A stretch of 19,529 nt of DNA, from assembly GCA_049997955.1 (NCBI GenBank), contig JAEBDY010000037.1:1-19529 (forward strand), in the 5' to 3' direction. The notes below the pieces were generated by a model that worked only from the letters and a program-made list of their open reading frames with translations, was not told where the DNA came from and searched no databases. Every line of letters starts with the position of its first letter. Position 1 is the stretch's first letter. Origin of the DNA: Umezawaea sp049997955. Lineage in GTDB: Bacteria; Actinomycetota; Actinomycetes; Mycobacteriales; Pseudonocardiaceae. The position numbers and the translations under genes were made by a program. Positions 7,182 to 16,045 of this stretch are shown piece by piece.

Positions 7182-7211
7182 CAACCGCCTCGGGTTATCG
7201 GGGGAAGCTCA

Positions 7212-7615
7212 GGATCGACGTGGCGGTCATTGAGCCATCGGTCCCGTGCCTTGGCCTCGCGGCCGATGCGCTCGTGAAGGACCTCGGCATCGTTGTCGGC
7301 GTCGCCCGGACGGCGGCTTGGTGCTCGCGGTCGCCGCGTCGGGCGGCCCACTCTGTTGGGCAGTGTGCCCACTACGCTTCAGATGGCCACACCGACGCCC
7401 CGTGGTTCAGCAAGGCTGCCGACCCAGCGAGATGCACCTGACAGATGTCATCTCCCGAGACGCCGAATGCGGTCGACATCGCGTCAGTCACCGCTTTGTT
7501 ACGGTGCGCCACTGGCTGGCCAGCTCGTCCGGATGGATGCGTGATCACGGTAACGGCTGAACTGGCACTCGCGATTGATCGACATAAGGCACAGGCATAG
7601 GCACAGGGGATACGG
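7212..7615 (+). other. Gene-poor stretch upstream of the conflict operon
   Basis: Several frames are open, but none has a convincing start or a recognisable domain. In plus frame 2 it reads IDVAVIEPSVPCLGLAADAL and more, which may be a leftover of a gene hit by the IS3 element but cannot be assigned. Its right part must hold the promoter of the operon starting at 7616. The only clear signal there is the ribosome binding site AGGGG seven bases before ATG 7616. Confidence 0.5.
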
Positions 7616-9001
7616 ATGCGCGACAGGTTGCCGTTCAATGATCTCGTGGTTGTGCTGCCCGGAATCGGCGGCAGCGTGCTGCGGTCCCCAGACGGGCCGC
7701 TGTGGGAACCGTCGCTCGGCATGGCCGGTTCGCTGCTGCGCAACCGGCGGGATGTACTGGACCGACTCGCCGACGACCGCCTGGACGATCCCGAGTACAC
7801 CCCTGGCGTCACAGCGACCGGTCTCATAAGTACGCCGGTCACGATCCCCGGTCTGGCCTCGCTCAACCAGTACGAGCCGCTGCGCCGCGCGCTCGCCACG
7901 GCGTTCGAGCTGACTGCCGCCACATCGGATGGAGCTCCCGCCAACTACTTCGAATTTGCCTACGACTGGCGCCGCGACAACCGTATCTCCGCGGCCGCGT
8001 TGAAGAGGCTTGTGGACTGTGAACGGCCCAAATGGGAGTCGATGTTGCCCTACGGCGAGGCGAAGACCGTGCTGGTCTGCCACAGTATGGGCGGGCTCGT
8101 CGCGAAGTACTACCTGGACGTGCTCGGCGGCTGGCGGCACTGCCGCGCGCTGATCACCTACGGGACGCCGTTCCGCGGCTCGGTGAAAGCGTTGTCATTG
8201 CTGGCCAACGGCATCGGCGTGTTCGGCCTCGAGCTGACCGCAGTGTCCGAGCTGATCCGCAGTTATACGTCGGTATATCAACTGCTGCCTCGCTATCCGG
8301 TCGTGCGCGACGACGGGGTCACCCGCCGCGTCGGCGAGCTGGTACGCGATGTCGGCGGGCTCGACGTCCGCCGGGCCCGTGCGGCCTACGACTTCCATCG
8401 ACAGATGCAGACACCGCCGGGGTGCAGGCTGATGCCGATCGTCGGCCACGGCCACCGCACGTTCCAGTCAGCCACCTTGACGTCTGCGGGGCTCACCGTC
8501 ACCAACGACCTGATCGACCTGGGCAAGCGGGCGTTCGACAGCGGCGACGGCACCGTGCCCTCGATCTCCGCGCTGCCGGTCGAGTTGTCAGAGATCGGGC
8601 CGCGAGGATGGCAGAACGGCAAACACTCCTCGATGCACACCGACAAAGATGCGCTGGCGAGCCTGGTGAAGGATCTCGCGCTGTTCTCCGCCGGTCTGCG
8701 CGATCTGCAGCACCCGGACGAGAAATCGGTCAAGCACGCACCCACAGCCGAGGGCACGACTCTCGACCTGCGCGTCGAGGAGGTGCACGCGGCGGGCGAG
8801 CCGGTGCGCGTCGAGTGCGTGCTGAGCGATGCGTCGGTAACTGAACCACCCCGCCTGACGATTTCCGGAGCAGGACAGGTCGAACGGACCGAAACCGGAG
8901 AGGGCTTCGCTTTCACCGCGACCGGGCTGCGGCCGGGTGCTCATGAGGTCTCGGTGGACTGGGCGGGGTGCTCGGTCACCGACATCTTCGAAGTCAGCTG
9001 A
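7616..9001 (+). CDS. LCAT-like alpha/beta-hydrolase (lipase/acyltransferase fold)
   Basis: This 461-residue protein has no signal peptide, so it is probably cytoplasmic. It begins with the oxyanion-hole strand NDLVVVLPGIGGSVL (9-22), has FEFAYDWRRDNR (112-123), and then the nucleophile elbow VLVCHSMGGLVAKYY with Ser157. DSGDGTVPS supplies the likely acid (D311) and KHSSMH the histidine (H337 or H341). This order and FAYDWR are typical of lecithin:cholesterol acyltransferase-type lipases. Residues about 375-461 form a separate beta-rich tail. ATG 7616 has AGGGG upstream. The stop is 3 nt before the next gene, and the four genes to 15832 form one operon. In that context I infer a lipid-directed effector or regulator; the substrate is unknown. 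Confidence 0.85.
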   Translation: MRDRLPFNDLVVVLPGIGGSVLRSPDGPLWEPSLGMAGSLLRNRRDVLDRLADDRLDDPEYTPGVTATGLISTPVTIPGLASLNQYEPLRRALATAFELTAATSDGAPANYFEFAYDWRRDNRISAAALKRLVDCERPKWESMLPYGEAKTVLVCHSMGGLVAKYYLDVLGGWRHCRALITYGTPFRGSVKALSLLANGIGVFGLELTAVSELIRSYTSVYQLLPRYPVVRDDGVTRRVGELVRDVGGLDVRRARAAYDFHRQMQTPPGCRLMPIVGHGHRTFQSATLTSAGLTVTNDLIDLGKRAFDSGDGTVPSISALPVELSEIGPRGWQNGKHSSMHTDKDALASLVKDLALFSAGLRDLQHPDEKSVKHAPTAEGTTLDLRVEEVHAAGEPVRVECVLSDASVTEPPRLTISGAGQVERTETGEGFAFTATGLRPGAHEVSVDWAGCSVTDIFEVS

Positions 9002-9004
9002 ACG

Positions 9005-10945
9005 GTGGACGAGTGGCAGAAGTGGAAGAAGACCGAGCCCGCTCGGATTGCTTCCTATGTCAACGAAGTCGAAGCGTACCGGTGGTTTGGCATCCCGGAC
9101 TCCGACCAAGCCCTGCGCCTGAATGAACCGCTCGTGCTGGTGCGGCGCCTTTACGACCACCTGCTTACGAAGGAGATCCGCTACGACACCGCGCGGATCG
9201 ACTTCGTGGGACATCACGAGGCGGAGCAGGTCGTCCGGGAACCAGGCGAGGTCCGCAACGAGGGTGGTAACTGTCTGGAGCTCGCCCTCGTCTTCGCTGC
9301 CCTGTGCCAGCGGTTGCGGCTCTACCCGATAGTCGTGCTGCTCGAGGGCCACGCGCTGGTGGCCGTACGGCTGGACGAGGACGTCGAGCGCGTGATGGCC
9401 ACTGGCCGCCCAGGAGCGCGCGATTTCGAGGTGCTCCGCCAAGGACTGCTGCCGGCTGCGCGCGACCGGCACGAGATCGCCGCGACGCTGGTCGAGTGGG
9501 TGAGTGACGGGCGGTGCGTCTTCGTCGAGTGCACGGGGTTCACCAGTTCGCCGGGCGCGCTGTCGTTCGACGACGCGGTAGCCAAGGGCCTGGACCTGAT
9601 ACGAGCCGGACGGCTCGCCAATCTCGTCGACGTCTCCTTCCTGCACCGGGCTCGCCTGCACCGGCCCTACACGCCGCGAAACGCGGCGGCGCCCACTACT
9701 GACATCTGCCTGGGTCGCGCCGCGATCGACGCCACGCAGAGCCAACTCACCCGGATCGGCGCCCCACCGCCACAGACGTGGAACGTCCAGGGCCTGCAGG
9801 CATTGCGGGCCGCCACGAACGATGACCGGCTGCAGGCGATGCTCGACGACCTGGACCGGGCCTTGCGCACCACGGCGTTCGTCCGCGACTGGATGCGCGG
9901 TGCACTTACCACACGGCGACTGCGTGTGGCGCTGATCGAGGCCGGAATCGGCTCGATCCCAGCCCCGCCAGCAGACTATGGCGACTACCTCGAGCACGTC
10001 GCGTTGCACCACGCGTCGACCGATGAGCACGCCGGGTCCGCGCTGGTCGCCTTCGTGACCTCGGTCGCCTACGATGCCGGGCTTGACGTGCGCGATCCGG
10101 ACTTCGACGCGTGGGCGGAGTCCGTGCTCGACTCGGTCAGGGTCAACGAGGTGCGCGACCGCGCGGTGCGGCGGCGCCAGTCGGCGCGCTGGCGGCTTCT
10201 GCTCGGGCTGTCGGGTTCGCCCACCGGACAGTGGCCGGAGTCTGTCGACGCGTGGCTGCTCGACGGCGACGAGGTGCGCGACAAAGCGGTCGAGCCGTGT
10301 GCGCCGACGCAGCAGTCGGTCGAGGGTGCGATCGGTGAGCTGCTCGACTGGGCCGCGGAGATGCTGGCAGGTGACGTACTGCAGCGGGTCGACATCGCGG
10401 TGCCGACGTCTCTACTTGCGCGGTGGCGGCCTGAGGAGACATCGGTCGGCAGCAGGCTTGGACTGCACCACGACGTCGTGGTTCGCTGGAGCGAACGGCT
10501 GAACCCACCCGCCCACCTGAGGTTTGCGTTGCGCGAGGCGGCGGCGAGATGGGACGTCATCCAGCACAAGGGCGGTGTGGACTGGCTGGAGCTAGCCCAG
10601 ACCCGCGATATTGAGGCCGTCGTCGACGACATGAGGAACGGTCGCTACGCCGGTGGCGTGGGGCTGAGGTTCCTGCCCGAGCGCGACGACAAACTGCTGG
10701 AGCTATTGCTCGCGTTCTCGCCGGTGCTGCTGTGGCCGGACGACAACACATGTTCCTGGGACGGCGTCGAACGGGAACTGAGTCTGCACTGGATCGCATT
10801 ACCCGCCGCACTCGCTCACGCCTACCGCAACCGCTGGACCTCCGACGTGGGCGCGCCGCTGGCCGTGGTGCGGGCCGTATGGGACGACCAGGACTGGCTG
10901 GCTTTCTGCCGCAAGGCCCGCAGATCAGCGGGAATCGCACGATGA
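9005..10945 (+). CDS. Transglutaminase-like protease fused to a VMAP-type C-terminal domain
   Basis: This 646-residue protein starts at GTG 9005, 3 nt after the hydrolase stop; no clear ribosome site is seen, so coupling is likely. Residues 40-195 look like a transglutaminase-like cysteine peptidase: GGNCLELALVFAALC with Cys90, LYPIVVLLEGHALVAVRL with His116, and CVFVECTGF with Glu175, followed by ALSFDDAVAKG. The middle (about 255-420) is helical and unassigned. The C-terminal part (about 450-646) has VDIAVPTSLLARW, RLGLHHDVVVRWSERL, GLRFLPERDDKLLELLL and SPVLLWPD. This resembles the VMAP C-terminal domain (vWA-MoxR-associated protein), the third partner in MoxR-vWA ternary systems. The MoxR gene overlaps its stop. 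The peptidase would be the effector, held inactive until MoxR/vWA signalling. The peptidase call is firmer than the VMAP call. Confidence 0.72.
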   Translation: MDEWQKWKKTEPARIASYVNEVEAYRWFGIPDSDQALRLNEPLVLVRRLYDHLLTKEIRYDTARIDFVGHHEAEQVVREPGEVRNEGGNCLELALVFAALCQRLRLYPIVVLLEGHALVAVRLDEDVERVMATGRPGARDFEVLRQGLLPAARDRHEIAATLVEWVSDGRCVFVECTGFTSSPGALSFDDAVAKGLDLIRAGRLANLVDVSFLHRARLHRPYTPRNAAAPTTDICLGRAAIDATQSQLTRIGAPPPQTWNVQGLQALRAATNDDRLQAMLDDLDRALRTTAFVRDWMRGALTTRRLRVALIEAGIGSIPAPPADYGDYLEHVALHHASTDEHAGSALVAFVTSVAYDAGLDVRDPDFDAWAESVLDSVRVNEVRDRAVRRRQSARWRLLLGLSGSPTGQWPESVDAWLLDGDEVRDKAVEPCAPTQQSVEGAIGELLDWAAEMLAGDVLQRVDIAVPTSLLARWRPEETSVGSRLGLHHDVVVRWSERLNPPAHLRFALREAAARWDVIQHKGGVDWLELAQTRDIEAVVDDMRNGRYAGGVGLRFLPERDDKLLELLLAFSPVLLWPDDNTCSWDGVERELSLHWIALPAALAHAYRNRWTSDVGAPLAVVRAVWDDQDWLAFCRKARRSAGIAR

Positions 10946-11874
10946 GGGAGACCGAGATGGTGTGGGCACCGTACTACCGGGGTGACGGTCAGGACCATGA
11001 CGTCACGCTCCCTGATCCGCCGCCGTGGCGGGAGTTCCCCGCGACCGAGGCGACAGTGGCGGAGACGTTCCAGGCGCCCGAAGGTTTAGTCGACGCGGTG
11101 AACGCCGCATTGTGTCTGCGCCGCCCGCTGCTGATCACCGGCGCACCGGGCTCGGGCAAGTCGTCCGTGGCGGACTCGATCGCCACCGAGCTGAGGCTGG
11201 GATCGGTGCTGCGTTGGCACATCACGTCACGCAGCACACTCACGGACGCGCTCTACCGCTACGATGCGCTCGGCAGGCTCGACGCCACACAGCATGGCGA
11301 GGTCGACGACATCGGCCGGTTCCTCGAGCTAGGCCCGCTCGGCACAGCCCTACTGCCCGCCACGAAGTCGCGCGTGCTGCTGATCGACGAGATCGACAAG
11401 AGCGACATCGACCTGCCTAGCGACCTGCTCAACGTGCTGGAGCGCGGCGACTTCAGCGTTCCCGAACTGTCGCGCCACAAGGACACCGAGATCACCGTGC
11501 GCATGTGGGGCGGACAGGGCAAGACCAAGATCCGTCACGGGCACGTGCAGTGTAAGAAATTCCCGGTGATCGTGATGACCAGCAACGGCGAACGTGACTT
11601 CCCGGCACCGTTCCTGCGTCGCTGCATCCGTTTCGCCATGCCAGACCCCGATGTCGACCTGCTGACCAAGATCGTGCGCGCTCACCTGGGGGCCGAGGCG
11701 GTCGCAGAGACCACGGAGATGCTGCTGACGTTCGCCGAGGATGTCCGCAACGGCAAGAGCCTGGCCACCGACCAGCTGCTCAATGCGATCTTCCTGGTGA
11801 CGCGCGAGCCATCCGCTGCGGATCACCGGGGCCGTCTCGCGAAACTGCTCCTCAGTGCTCTCACCACTACCTGA
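10942..11874 (+). CDS. MoxR-type AAA+ ATPase
   Basis: This 310-residue cytoplasmic ATPase has Walker A GAPGSGKS (67-74), Walker B RVLLIDEIDKS (D149-E150), sensor 1 in VIVMTSNGERDFP (N215) and arginine-finger residues in FLRRCIRF (R226-R227). The DEIDKSDIDLPSDLLNVLE stretch is typical of MoxR and related AAA+ proteins that remodel vWA-domain partners, and the next gene encodes a vWA-like domain. ATG 10942 overlaps the previous stop as ATGA. A second ATG at 10957 has AGGGAG six bases upstream and is an equally good start (305 residues). An insert (MWGGQGKTKIRHGHVQCKK) lies between Walker B and sensor 1. Likely role: ATP-driven switch of the four-gene system. Confidence 0.9.
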   Translation: MRETEMVWAPYYRGDGQDHDVTLPDPPPWREFPATEATVAETFQAPEGLVDAVNAALCLRRPLLITGAPGSGKSSVADSIATELRLGSVLRWHITSRSTLTDALYRYDALGRLDATQHGEVDDIGRFLELGPLGTALLPATKSRVLLIDEIDKSDIDLPSDLLNVLERGDFSVPELSRHKDTEITVRMWGGQGKTKIRHGHVQCKKFPVIVMTSNGERDFPAPFLRRCIRFAMPDPDVDLLTKIVRAHLGAEAVAETTEMLLTFAEDVRNGKSLATDQLLNAIFLVTREPSAADHRGRLAKLLLSALTTT

Positions 11875-14800
11875 CTCCGTGCTGGACCGGATGATCCGCG
11901 TCCTCACCGACGTTGCCCCCGACCTCGACGCGACGTCGGTCGCCGATGCGCTCTGGCTCGCCGGGCACATGCGCGCAACGACACCCGCTGATGCATCGAC
12001 ATCCCATCCGCATCCAGTACCGCCATCGACTCCCCCACGGGGCACGGTTCCGCTTCCTGCGACGTCCAGCCAGAAGGATCCATTACCGGAACCTGAGTCC
12101 GGCCACGTCGGTCTGCACGCAGTGACCACCGGTGGGGGCGGCGCACGCCGCGCTACCAGGACTTCCGTGCGGACTGGCCGATCGCTACCCCAAGCGCTGG
12201 AGTTGGCGCGGGCGTTACGGCCCTTCAAGGAGCGGTTTCGCAGCACGCGGCACGAATTCGCGGTCGACGCCACGGTCGAGCGCTACGCGGAGACCGGACG
12301 TCTCACCCCACTCCTCGCCCCGGTGCAGGAGCGCTGGTTCAGCGTCGACGTCGTGGTCGACCAGTCAGCGTCGATGCGAGTGTGGGAAGAGGTCGTCACG
12401 GAAACCATCGGCCTGCTGCGGCAACTCGGAGCGTTCCGCACAGTCGAGCGATGGCACCTAGACCCCCAAATCGGCGCTCCTGTGCTGTCCACCGTGAACA
12501 ACGTCGCCGTGTCACCGGACCGCCTACGCGACCCCCAGCAGCGCAGGCTCGTCATCGTCGTCTCGGACTGCGTAGCTGGCGGCTGGCGCGACCCCACAAC
12601 GTGGACGATGCTGCGCACCTGGGCCACGTCCACGCACACCGCGCTACTCAACCCACTGCCACCGAAGTTGTGGCGCGACACTGGCCTCGACCACCCTGCC
12701 GCCCGGCTGCGCTCCACCCGCCCCGGCGCACCCAACACTGACCTACGCTTCGCCGTCTCACCACTACTGCGAATGACCTCGGCTAGCGAGCACTGGCTCG
12801 CCATCCCCGTGGCAGGCCTGTCCGCCGTATCGATCGGACAGTGGGCCCGCACCGTGATGGCCGCTTCGAGTGAAGGCTGTGAGGGGGTCCTTATGCCCCT
12901 CGAGGGCCGGTTGTCCTTCGATGACGACTTCCAGGAGGAGAACGATCTCGTCGGCTCGTTCCGGCTGAACGCCTCGCCGCTGGCGTGGCGGATCGCGACC
13001 CTGTGTGCCACGCAGGAAGTGATCCCGTTGGGCGTCATGGGATACATCCAGCGCGAACTCGTCCCATCGGCACAGGTCTCTGACCTCGCCGAGGTGATCG
13101 TGAGCGGACTGTTCAAGGAGGTCTCCGGTACAGACGCCAGCGACCTGACCCTCGAATTCCGTGATGGCGTCGCTGACCGCCTACGCCTCTCTCTGTCCAC
13201 ACTCGACGCCTGGAGCGTGCATGACTCGCTCAGCAGCTACATCGAGCACCAGGTCGCCACACACGGACGCATGACAGCCCTGGCCGAGCACGACGCGGGA
13301 GAGCTCGCGCTTCCCGACCGCCTCAAACCGTACGCCCACGCGGCTGCCCAGAGCCTGAAGCTGCTGGAACCGAAAACCCGCGCCGCACAACGCGTGCGGG
13401 AGGCTCACTACCAGGGCGCACGGCGGCAAGAGACCGTTCTCGAGAGTATGACCTTTCACGCCGAAACCGTCTACCTGGCCGCTTCGGGTGGTGTCGCCGC
13501 AAACATGATTGGCGGTATCGGGGCGGCGCCCGTGGTGCCGTTCTCGGTCGAGCGGGCGGCTTTCGCCCAGTCGGTTGCCGTGCCGCCGGACGTCGTAAGA
13601 GGTGGGCGACTGCGTGGCCGGAGTGGAATTGTTGAGGGTTTGCTCGACAGCTTCGAGGGTGTCGCCGACGGTGGGCGTTCCCTTCTCCTGCACGGGTTGG
13701 GGGGCAGCGGGAAGACCTCGATCGCCGCAGAGGTCGGACGGAGGTTGTCGGCCAAGGACGTGGACGTCTGGTGGGTGTCGGCGGTCGACCACGCACGCTT
13801 GGTGACGGGTATGCACGCCGTTGGGCATCTGCTGGGCGTCAGCGCCGAGGAACTACGGCCCGGCCATGCCGCGGAGGCGGTGTGGCGCCGGTTGAATGCC
13901 CGGACCCGGCCGTGGCTGCTGGTGGTCGACAACGCCGACGACCCCGATGTCTTCGATGTGACTGCCGACGGGCCGGGTTGGGCGGACGGGTGGATCCGCC
14001 CGGTCCTCAACCGTCTCGGTCTGCTTCTGGTAACCAGCAGGCGCGGTGGGGGCCGGACACAACCGAGTTCGCGGCTGCGGCCGGTGCCGGTGGACATGCT
14101 CGATCCCGACGACGGCGCCCAAGTGCTACTTGACCACACCAACGGCCGCGGCGGAGACCGAACAGCGGCGCGCGCTCTGGCCCAGCGCCTCGGCGGACTG
14201 CCGTTGGCGTTGACATTGGCAGGTTCTTATCTCGCCCAGTCAGTGGAAGACCTCTGGGTTGATGACGATGCCGTGACCACGTTCCAGGACTTCCATGCGG
14301 CCCTCGACCTGGGCCGGACAGATCTCCTGAGCATGGCTTCGCAGCACGCGGCGGGCGGTGCGGGCCCGGTGGTCGACGAGGTCTGGCGGATGGCGGTCCG
14401 CTTGCTGGAGAAACGGGGCCTGTCGCTGGCGGGCCGGTTCATGCGGTTGCTGGCTCAGTTCGCCGCCGCCCCGCTGCCCTACGGCAACATCCTGCGGCAA
14501 CGCGCCCTGTTCGACTCGCCGGTGTTCGCCGGTCTGGACCGCGACCAGGCCGGATCGCTGCTCCATGAATCCGCGAACCTAGGCCTGTTCACCGTGACTA
14601 CCGCCGCTGCCTTGGACCCTGCCGACGCCGCTGTGCCAGTACTGCGCCTGAATCCGCTCATGCGCGACGCCAGCCACCGCTACCTTGATCCTGTCCACGG
14701 TGACGACGACTATCTGACGACAGCCGCGCGGTTGCTCGTTGCCTCGGTCGCGGACGAGCCTGACTGGTCACCATTGGATCACACCAGGTGGAACTTCTGG

Positions 14801-15832
14801 GCTCTGCTCGCTCCGCACGCTTTCCATCTCCTTACCGCCCTCGCACGAACCGATATCGACCCAATGTTGGTCGACCGGGTGGCGCACGCGGTCGACCAGA
14901 GCGCCCGGCACTTGTACGTCCGCGGCCTGCGCGCACAAGCCGAAATCGAGTATCAAGCCATGCTGCGGACCTGCCGTCATGCCTTCGGAGACGAACACGA
15001 ACGCACGCTGGCGGCACGACATGGCATCGCGCTCATCGTTGCCGACAAGGGCGACTTCGCGGCGGCCCAAGTCGAGTACGAGGTCATTCTCGATCTCCGG
15101 CGGCGGGTGCTGGGCGAGGAACACCCCGACACCCTCAGCGCCCGTGGCAATCTCGCCGGTGTTCTGCGGGCCCAGGGTGACTTGGCCACAGCCCAGACCG
15201 AACTGCAGGCCGTCCTCGACCTCCGGCGGCGGGTGCTGGGCGAGGAACACCCCGACACCCTCAGCGCCCGTGGCAATCTCGCCGGTGTTCTGCGGGCCCA
15301 GGGTGACTTCGCCGCAGCCCAGACCGAACTGCAGGCCGTCCTCGACCTCCGGCGGCGGGTGCTGGGCGAGGAACACCCCGACACCCTCAGCGCCCGTGGC
15401 AATCTCGCCAATGTTCTGCGGGCCCAGGGTGACTTCGCCACAGCCCAGACCGAACTGCAGGCCGTCCTCGACCTCCGGCGGCGCGTGCTGGGCGAGGAAC
15501 ACCCCGACACCCTCAGCGCCCGTGGCAATCTCGCCGGTGTTCTGCGGGCTCGGGGTGACTTGGCCACAGCCCAGACCGAACTGCAGGCCGTCCTCGACAC
15601 CGCGCGGCGGGTGCTGGGCGAGGAACACCCCGACACCCTCACCACCCGACACAACCTGGCTGTGGTCTACGCAGCCACAGGTCGATACCGAGAAGCCGAC
15701 ATCGCAATGCGGGCGGTCCTCGCTGCACGTCAACGGGTCTTGGGCGCCAATCACCCCGTCACCCACACCACCAGACAGAATCTCAAGATCCTCAGAAAGA
15801 ATGCTGCGACAGCCAAGCATCCGATCCTGTGA
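11855..15832 (+). CDS. Fusion of vWA-like (SAV_2336-type), NB-ARC/STAND ATPase and TPR domains
   Basis: This 1325-residue protein starts at GTG 11855, 20 nt inside the MoxR gene. Residues 1-40 (LDRMIRVL, VADALWLAGHM) match the small N-terminal segment of SAV_2336-type proteins; 41-105 is a Pro/Thr/Ser linker. The vWA-like domain (about 110-400) has the metal-site motif VVDQSASM (D169-x-S-x-S173) and VIVVSDC (237). A P-loop ATPase follows: HGLGGSGKT (613-621), LLVVDNADD (about 688), LLLVTSRR and GGLPLAL, the order expected of NB-ARC/STAND switches, then a helical winged region. The C-terminus carries TPR repeats, with 42-residue units between about 1081 and 1290. STAND-TPR proteins are sensors that oligomerise on ligand; here the sensor is joined to the MoxR partner. 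The layout resembles the TPR protein of FxSxx-COOH loci, but no radical-SAM or precursor gene is present. Confidence 0.88.
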   Translation: MLSPLPDSVLDRMIRVLTDVAPDLDATSVADALWLAGHMRATTPADASTSHPHPVPPSTPPRGTVPLPATSSQKDPLPEPESGHVGLHAVTTGGGGARRATRTSVRTGRSLPQALELARALRPFKERFRSTRHEFAVDATVERYAETGRLTPLLAPVQERWFSVDVVVDQSASMRVWEEVVTETIGLLRQLGAFRTVERWHLDPQIGAPVLSTVNNVAVSPDRLRDPQQRRLVIVVSDCVAGGWRDPTTWTMLRTWATSTHTALLNPLPPKLWRDTGLDHPAARLRSTRPGAPNTDLRFAVSPLLRMTSASEHWLAIPVAGLSAVSIGQWARTVMAASSEGCEGVLMPLEGRLSFDDDFQEENDLVGSFRLNASPLAWRIATLCATQEVIPLGVMGYIQRELVPSAQVSDLAEVIVSGLFKEVSGTDASDLTLEFRDGVADRLRLSLSTLDAWSVHDSLSSYIEHQVATHGRMTALAEHDAGELALPDRLKPYAHAAAQSLKLLEPKTRAAQRVREAHYQGARRQETVLESMTFHAETVYLAASGGVAANMIGGIGAAPVVPFSVERAAFAQSVAVPPDVVRGGRLRGRSGIVEGLLDSFEGVADGGRSLLLHGLGGSGKTSIAAEVGRRLSAKDVDVWWVSAVDHARLVTGMHAVGHLLGVSAEELRPGHAAEAVWRRLNARTRPWLLVVDNADDPDVFDVTADGPGWADGWIRPVLNRLGLLLVTSRRGGGRTQPSSRLRPVPVDMLDPDDGAQVLLDHTNGRGGDRTAARALAQRLGGLPLALTLAGSYLAQSVEDLWVDDDAVTTFQDFHAALDLGRTDLLSMASQHAAGGAGPVVDEVWRMAVRLLEKRGLSLAGRFMRLLAQFAAAPLPYGNILRQRALFDSPVFAGLDRDQAGSLLHESANLGLFTVTTAAALDPADAAVPVLRLNPLMRDASHRYLDPVHGDDDYLTTAARLLVASVADEPDWSPLDHTRWNFWALLAPHAFHLLTALARTDIDPMLVDRVAHAVDQSARHLYVRGLRAQAEIEYQAMLRTCRHAFGDEHERTLAARHGIALIVADKGDFAAAQVEYEVILDLRRRVLGEEHPDTLSARGNLAGVLRAQGDLATAQTELQAVLDLRRRVLGEEHPDTLSARGNLAGVLRAQGDFAAAQTELQAVLDLRRRVLGEEHPDTLSARGNLANVLRAQGDFATAQTELQAVLDLRRRVLGEEHPDTLSARGNLAGVLRARGDLATAQTELQAVLDTARRVLGEEHPDTLTTRHNLAVVYAATGRYREADIAMRAVLAARQRVLGANHPVTHTTRQNLKILRKNAATAKHPIL
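15095..15724 (+). repeat. Five tandem 126-bp repeats coding for TPR units
   Basis: Units start at 15095, 15221, 15347, 15473 and 15599. Units 1-4 are nearly identical in DNA and encode LRRRVLGEEHPDTLSARGNL followed by AGVLRAQGDLATAQTELQAV; they differ only at a few bases (AGV/ANV, TTGGCC/TTCGCC). Unit 5 is diverged in its second half. The period of 42 codons keeps the frame, so copy number can change without breaking the protein. This marks a recently expanded ligand-sensing region rather than a CRISPR-like array. Confidence 0.93.
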
Positions 15833-15879
15833 CGTGGCCATGAAAGCGGCGAAAGAAGCGGTAGGCCACCAACCTCTAG

Positions 15880-15990
15880 TGAGGGCGATATCCAGGTGGT
15901 TGGTCGGATCATCCAACAGCAGCACCGGAGCTTCTTGGGCCAACGCCCTCGCCACCAGAGCTCGTTGCCGTTCGTCACCCGACAGGTGGC
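15880..15990 (-). pseudogene. ABC transporter ATPase remnant
   Basis: The minus strand reads HLSGDERQRALVARALAQEA and then PVLLLDDPTNHLDIAL. This is the ABC signature (normally LSGGERQR), Walker B and D-loop of an ATPase resembling the iron-siderophore import type. The Walker A half and both ends of the gene are missing, and the catalytic Glu after Walker B is Asp (DDP for DEP). Upstream sequence (15991-16030) does not continue the family. It is a stranded fragment between the conflict operon and an IS5-like transposase. Confidence 0.8.
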
Positions 15991-16045
15991 AAAGTGAATC
16001 TTTCCAAGCAACCGTGCGTCGCGCTATGTGATCAACCGTTGCCGA

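Larger units (their letters stand above)
5908..7211 (+). mobile_element. Complete IS3-family insertion sequence
   Basis: The element is 1304 bp with imperfect inverted ends. The left end (5908) reads TGAGTTTCCCCCGATAG; the right end (7211, read on the minus strand) reads TGAGCTTCCCCCGATAA. The GGAGGC/GAGGC blocks that follow also match. Between the ends are orfA and orfB in the -1 frame relation usual for IS3. No convincing 3-4 bp target duplication is visible (CAT on the left, GGA on the right). Confidence 0.85.

Noticed and set aside
5908..7211. Target-site duplication around the complete IS3 element
   Set aside because: The flanking triplets CAT and GGA do not match. It may have been lost or altered.
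15095..15724. Tandem repeats as a CRISPR-like array
   Set aside because: The units are contiguous, in frame and code for TPR helices. There are no unique spacers.
11855..15832. FxSxx-COOH peptide-modification locus
   Set aside because: The SAV_2336/NB-ARC/TPR layout is similar, but no radical-SAM gene or precursor ending in FxSxx is present.
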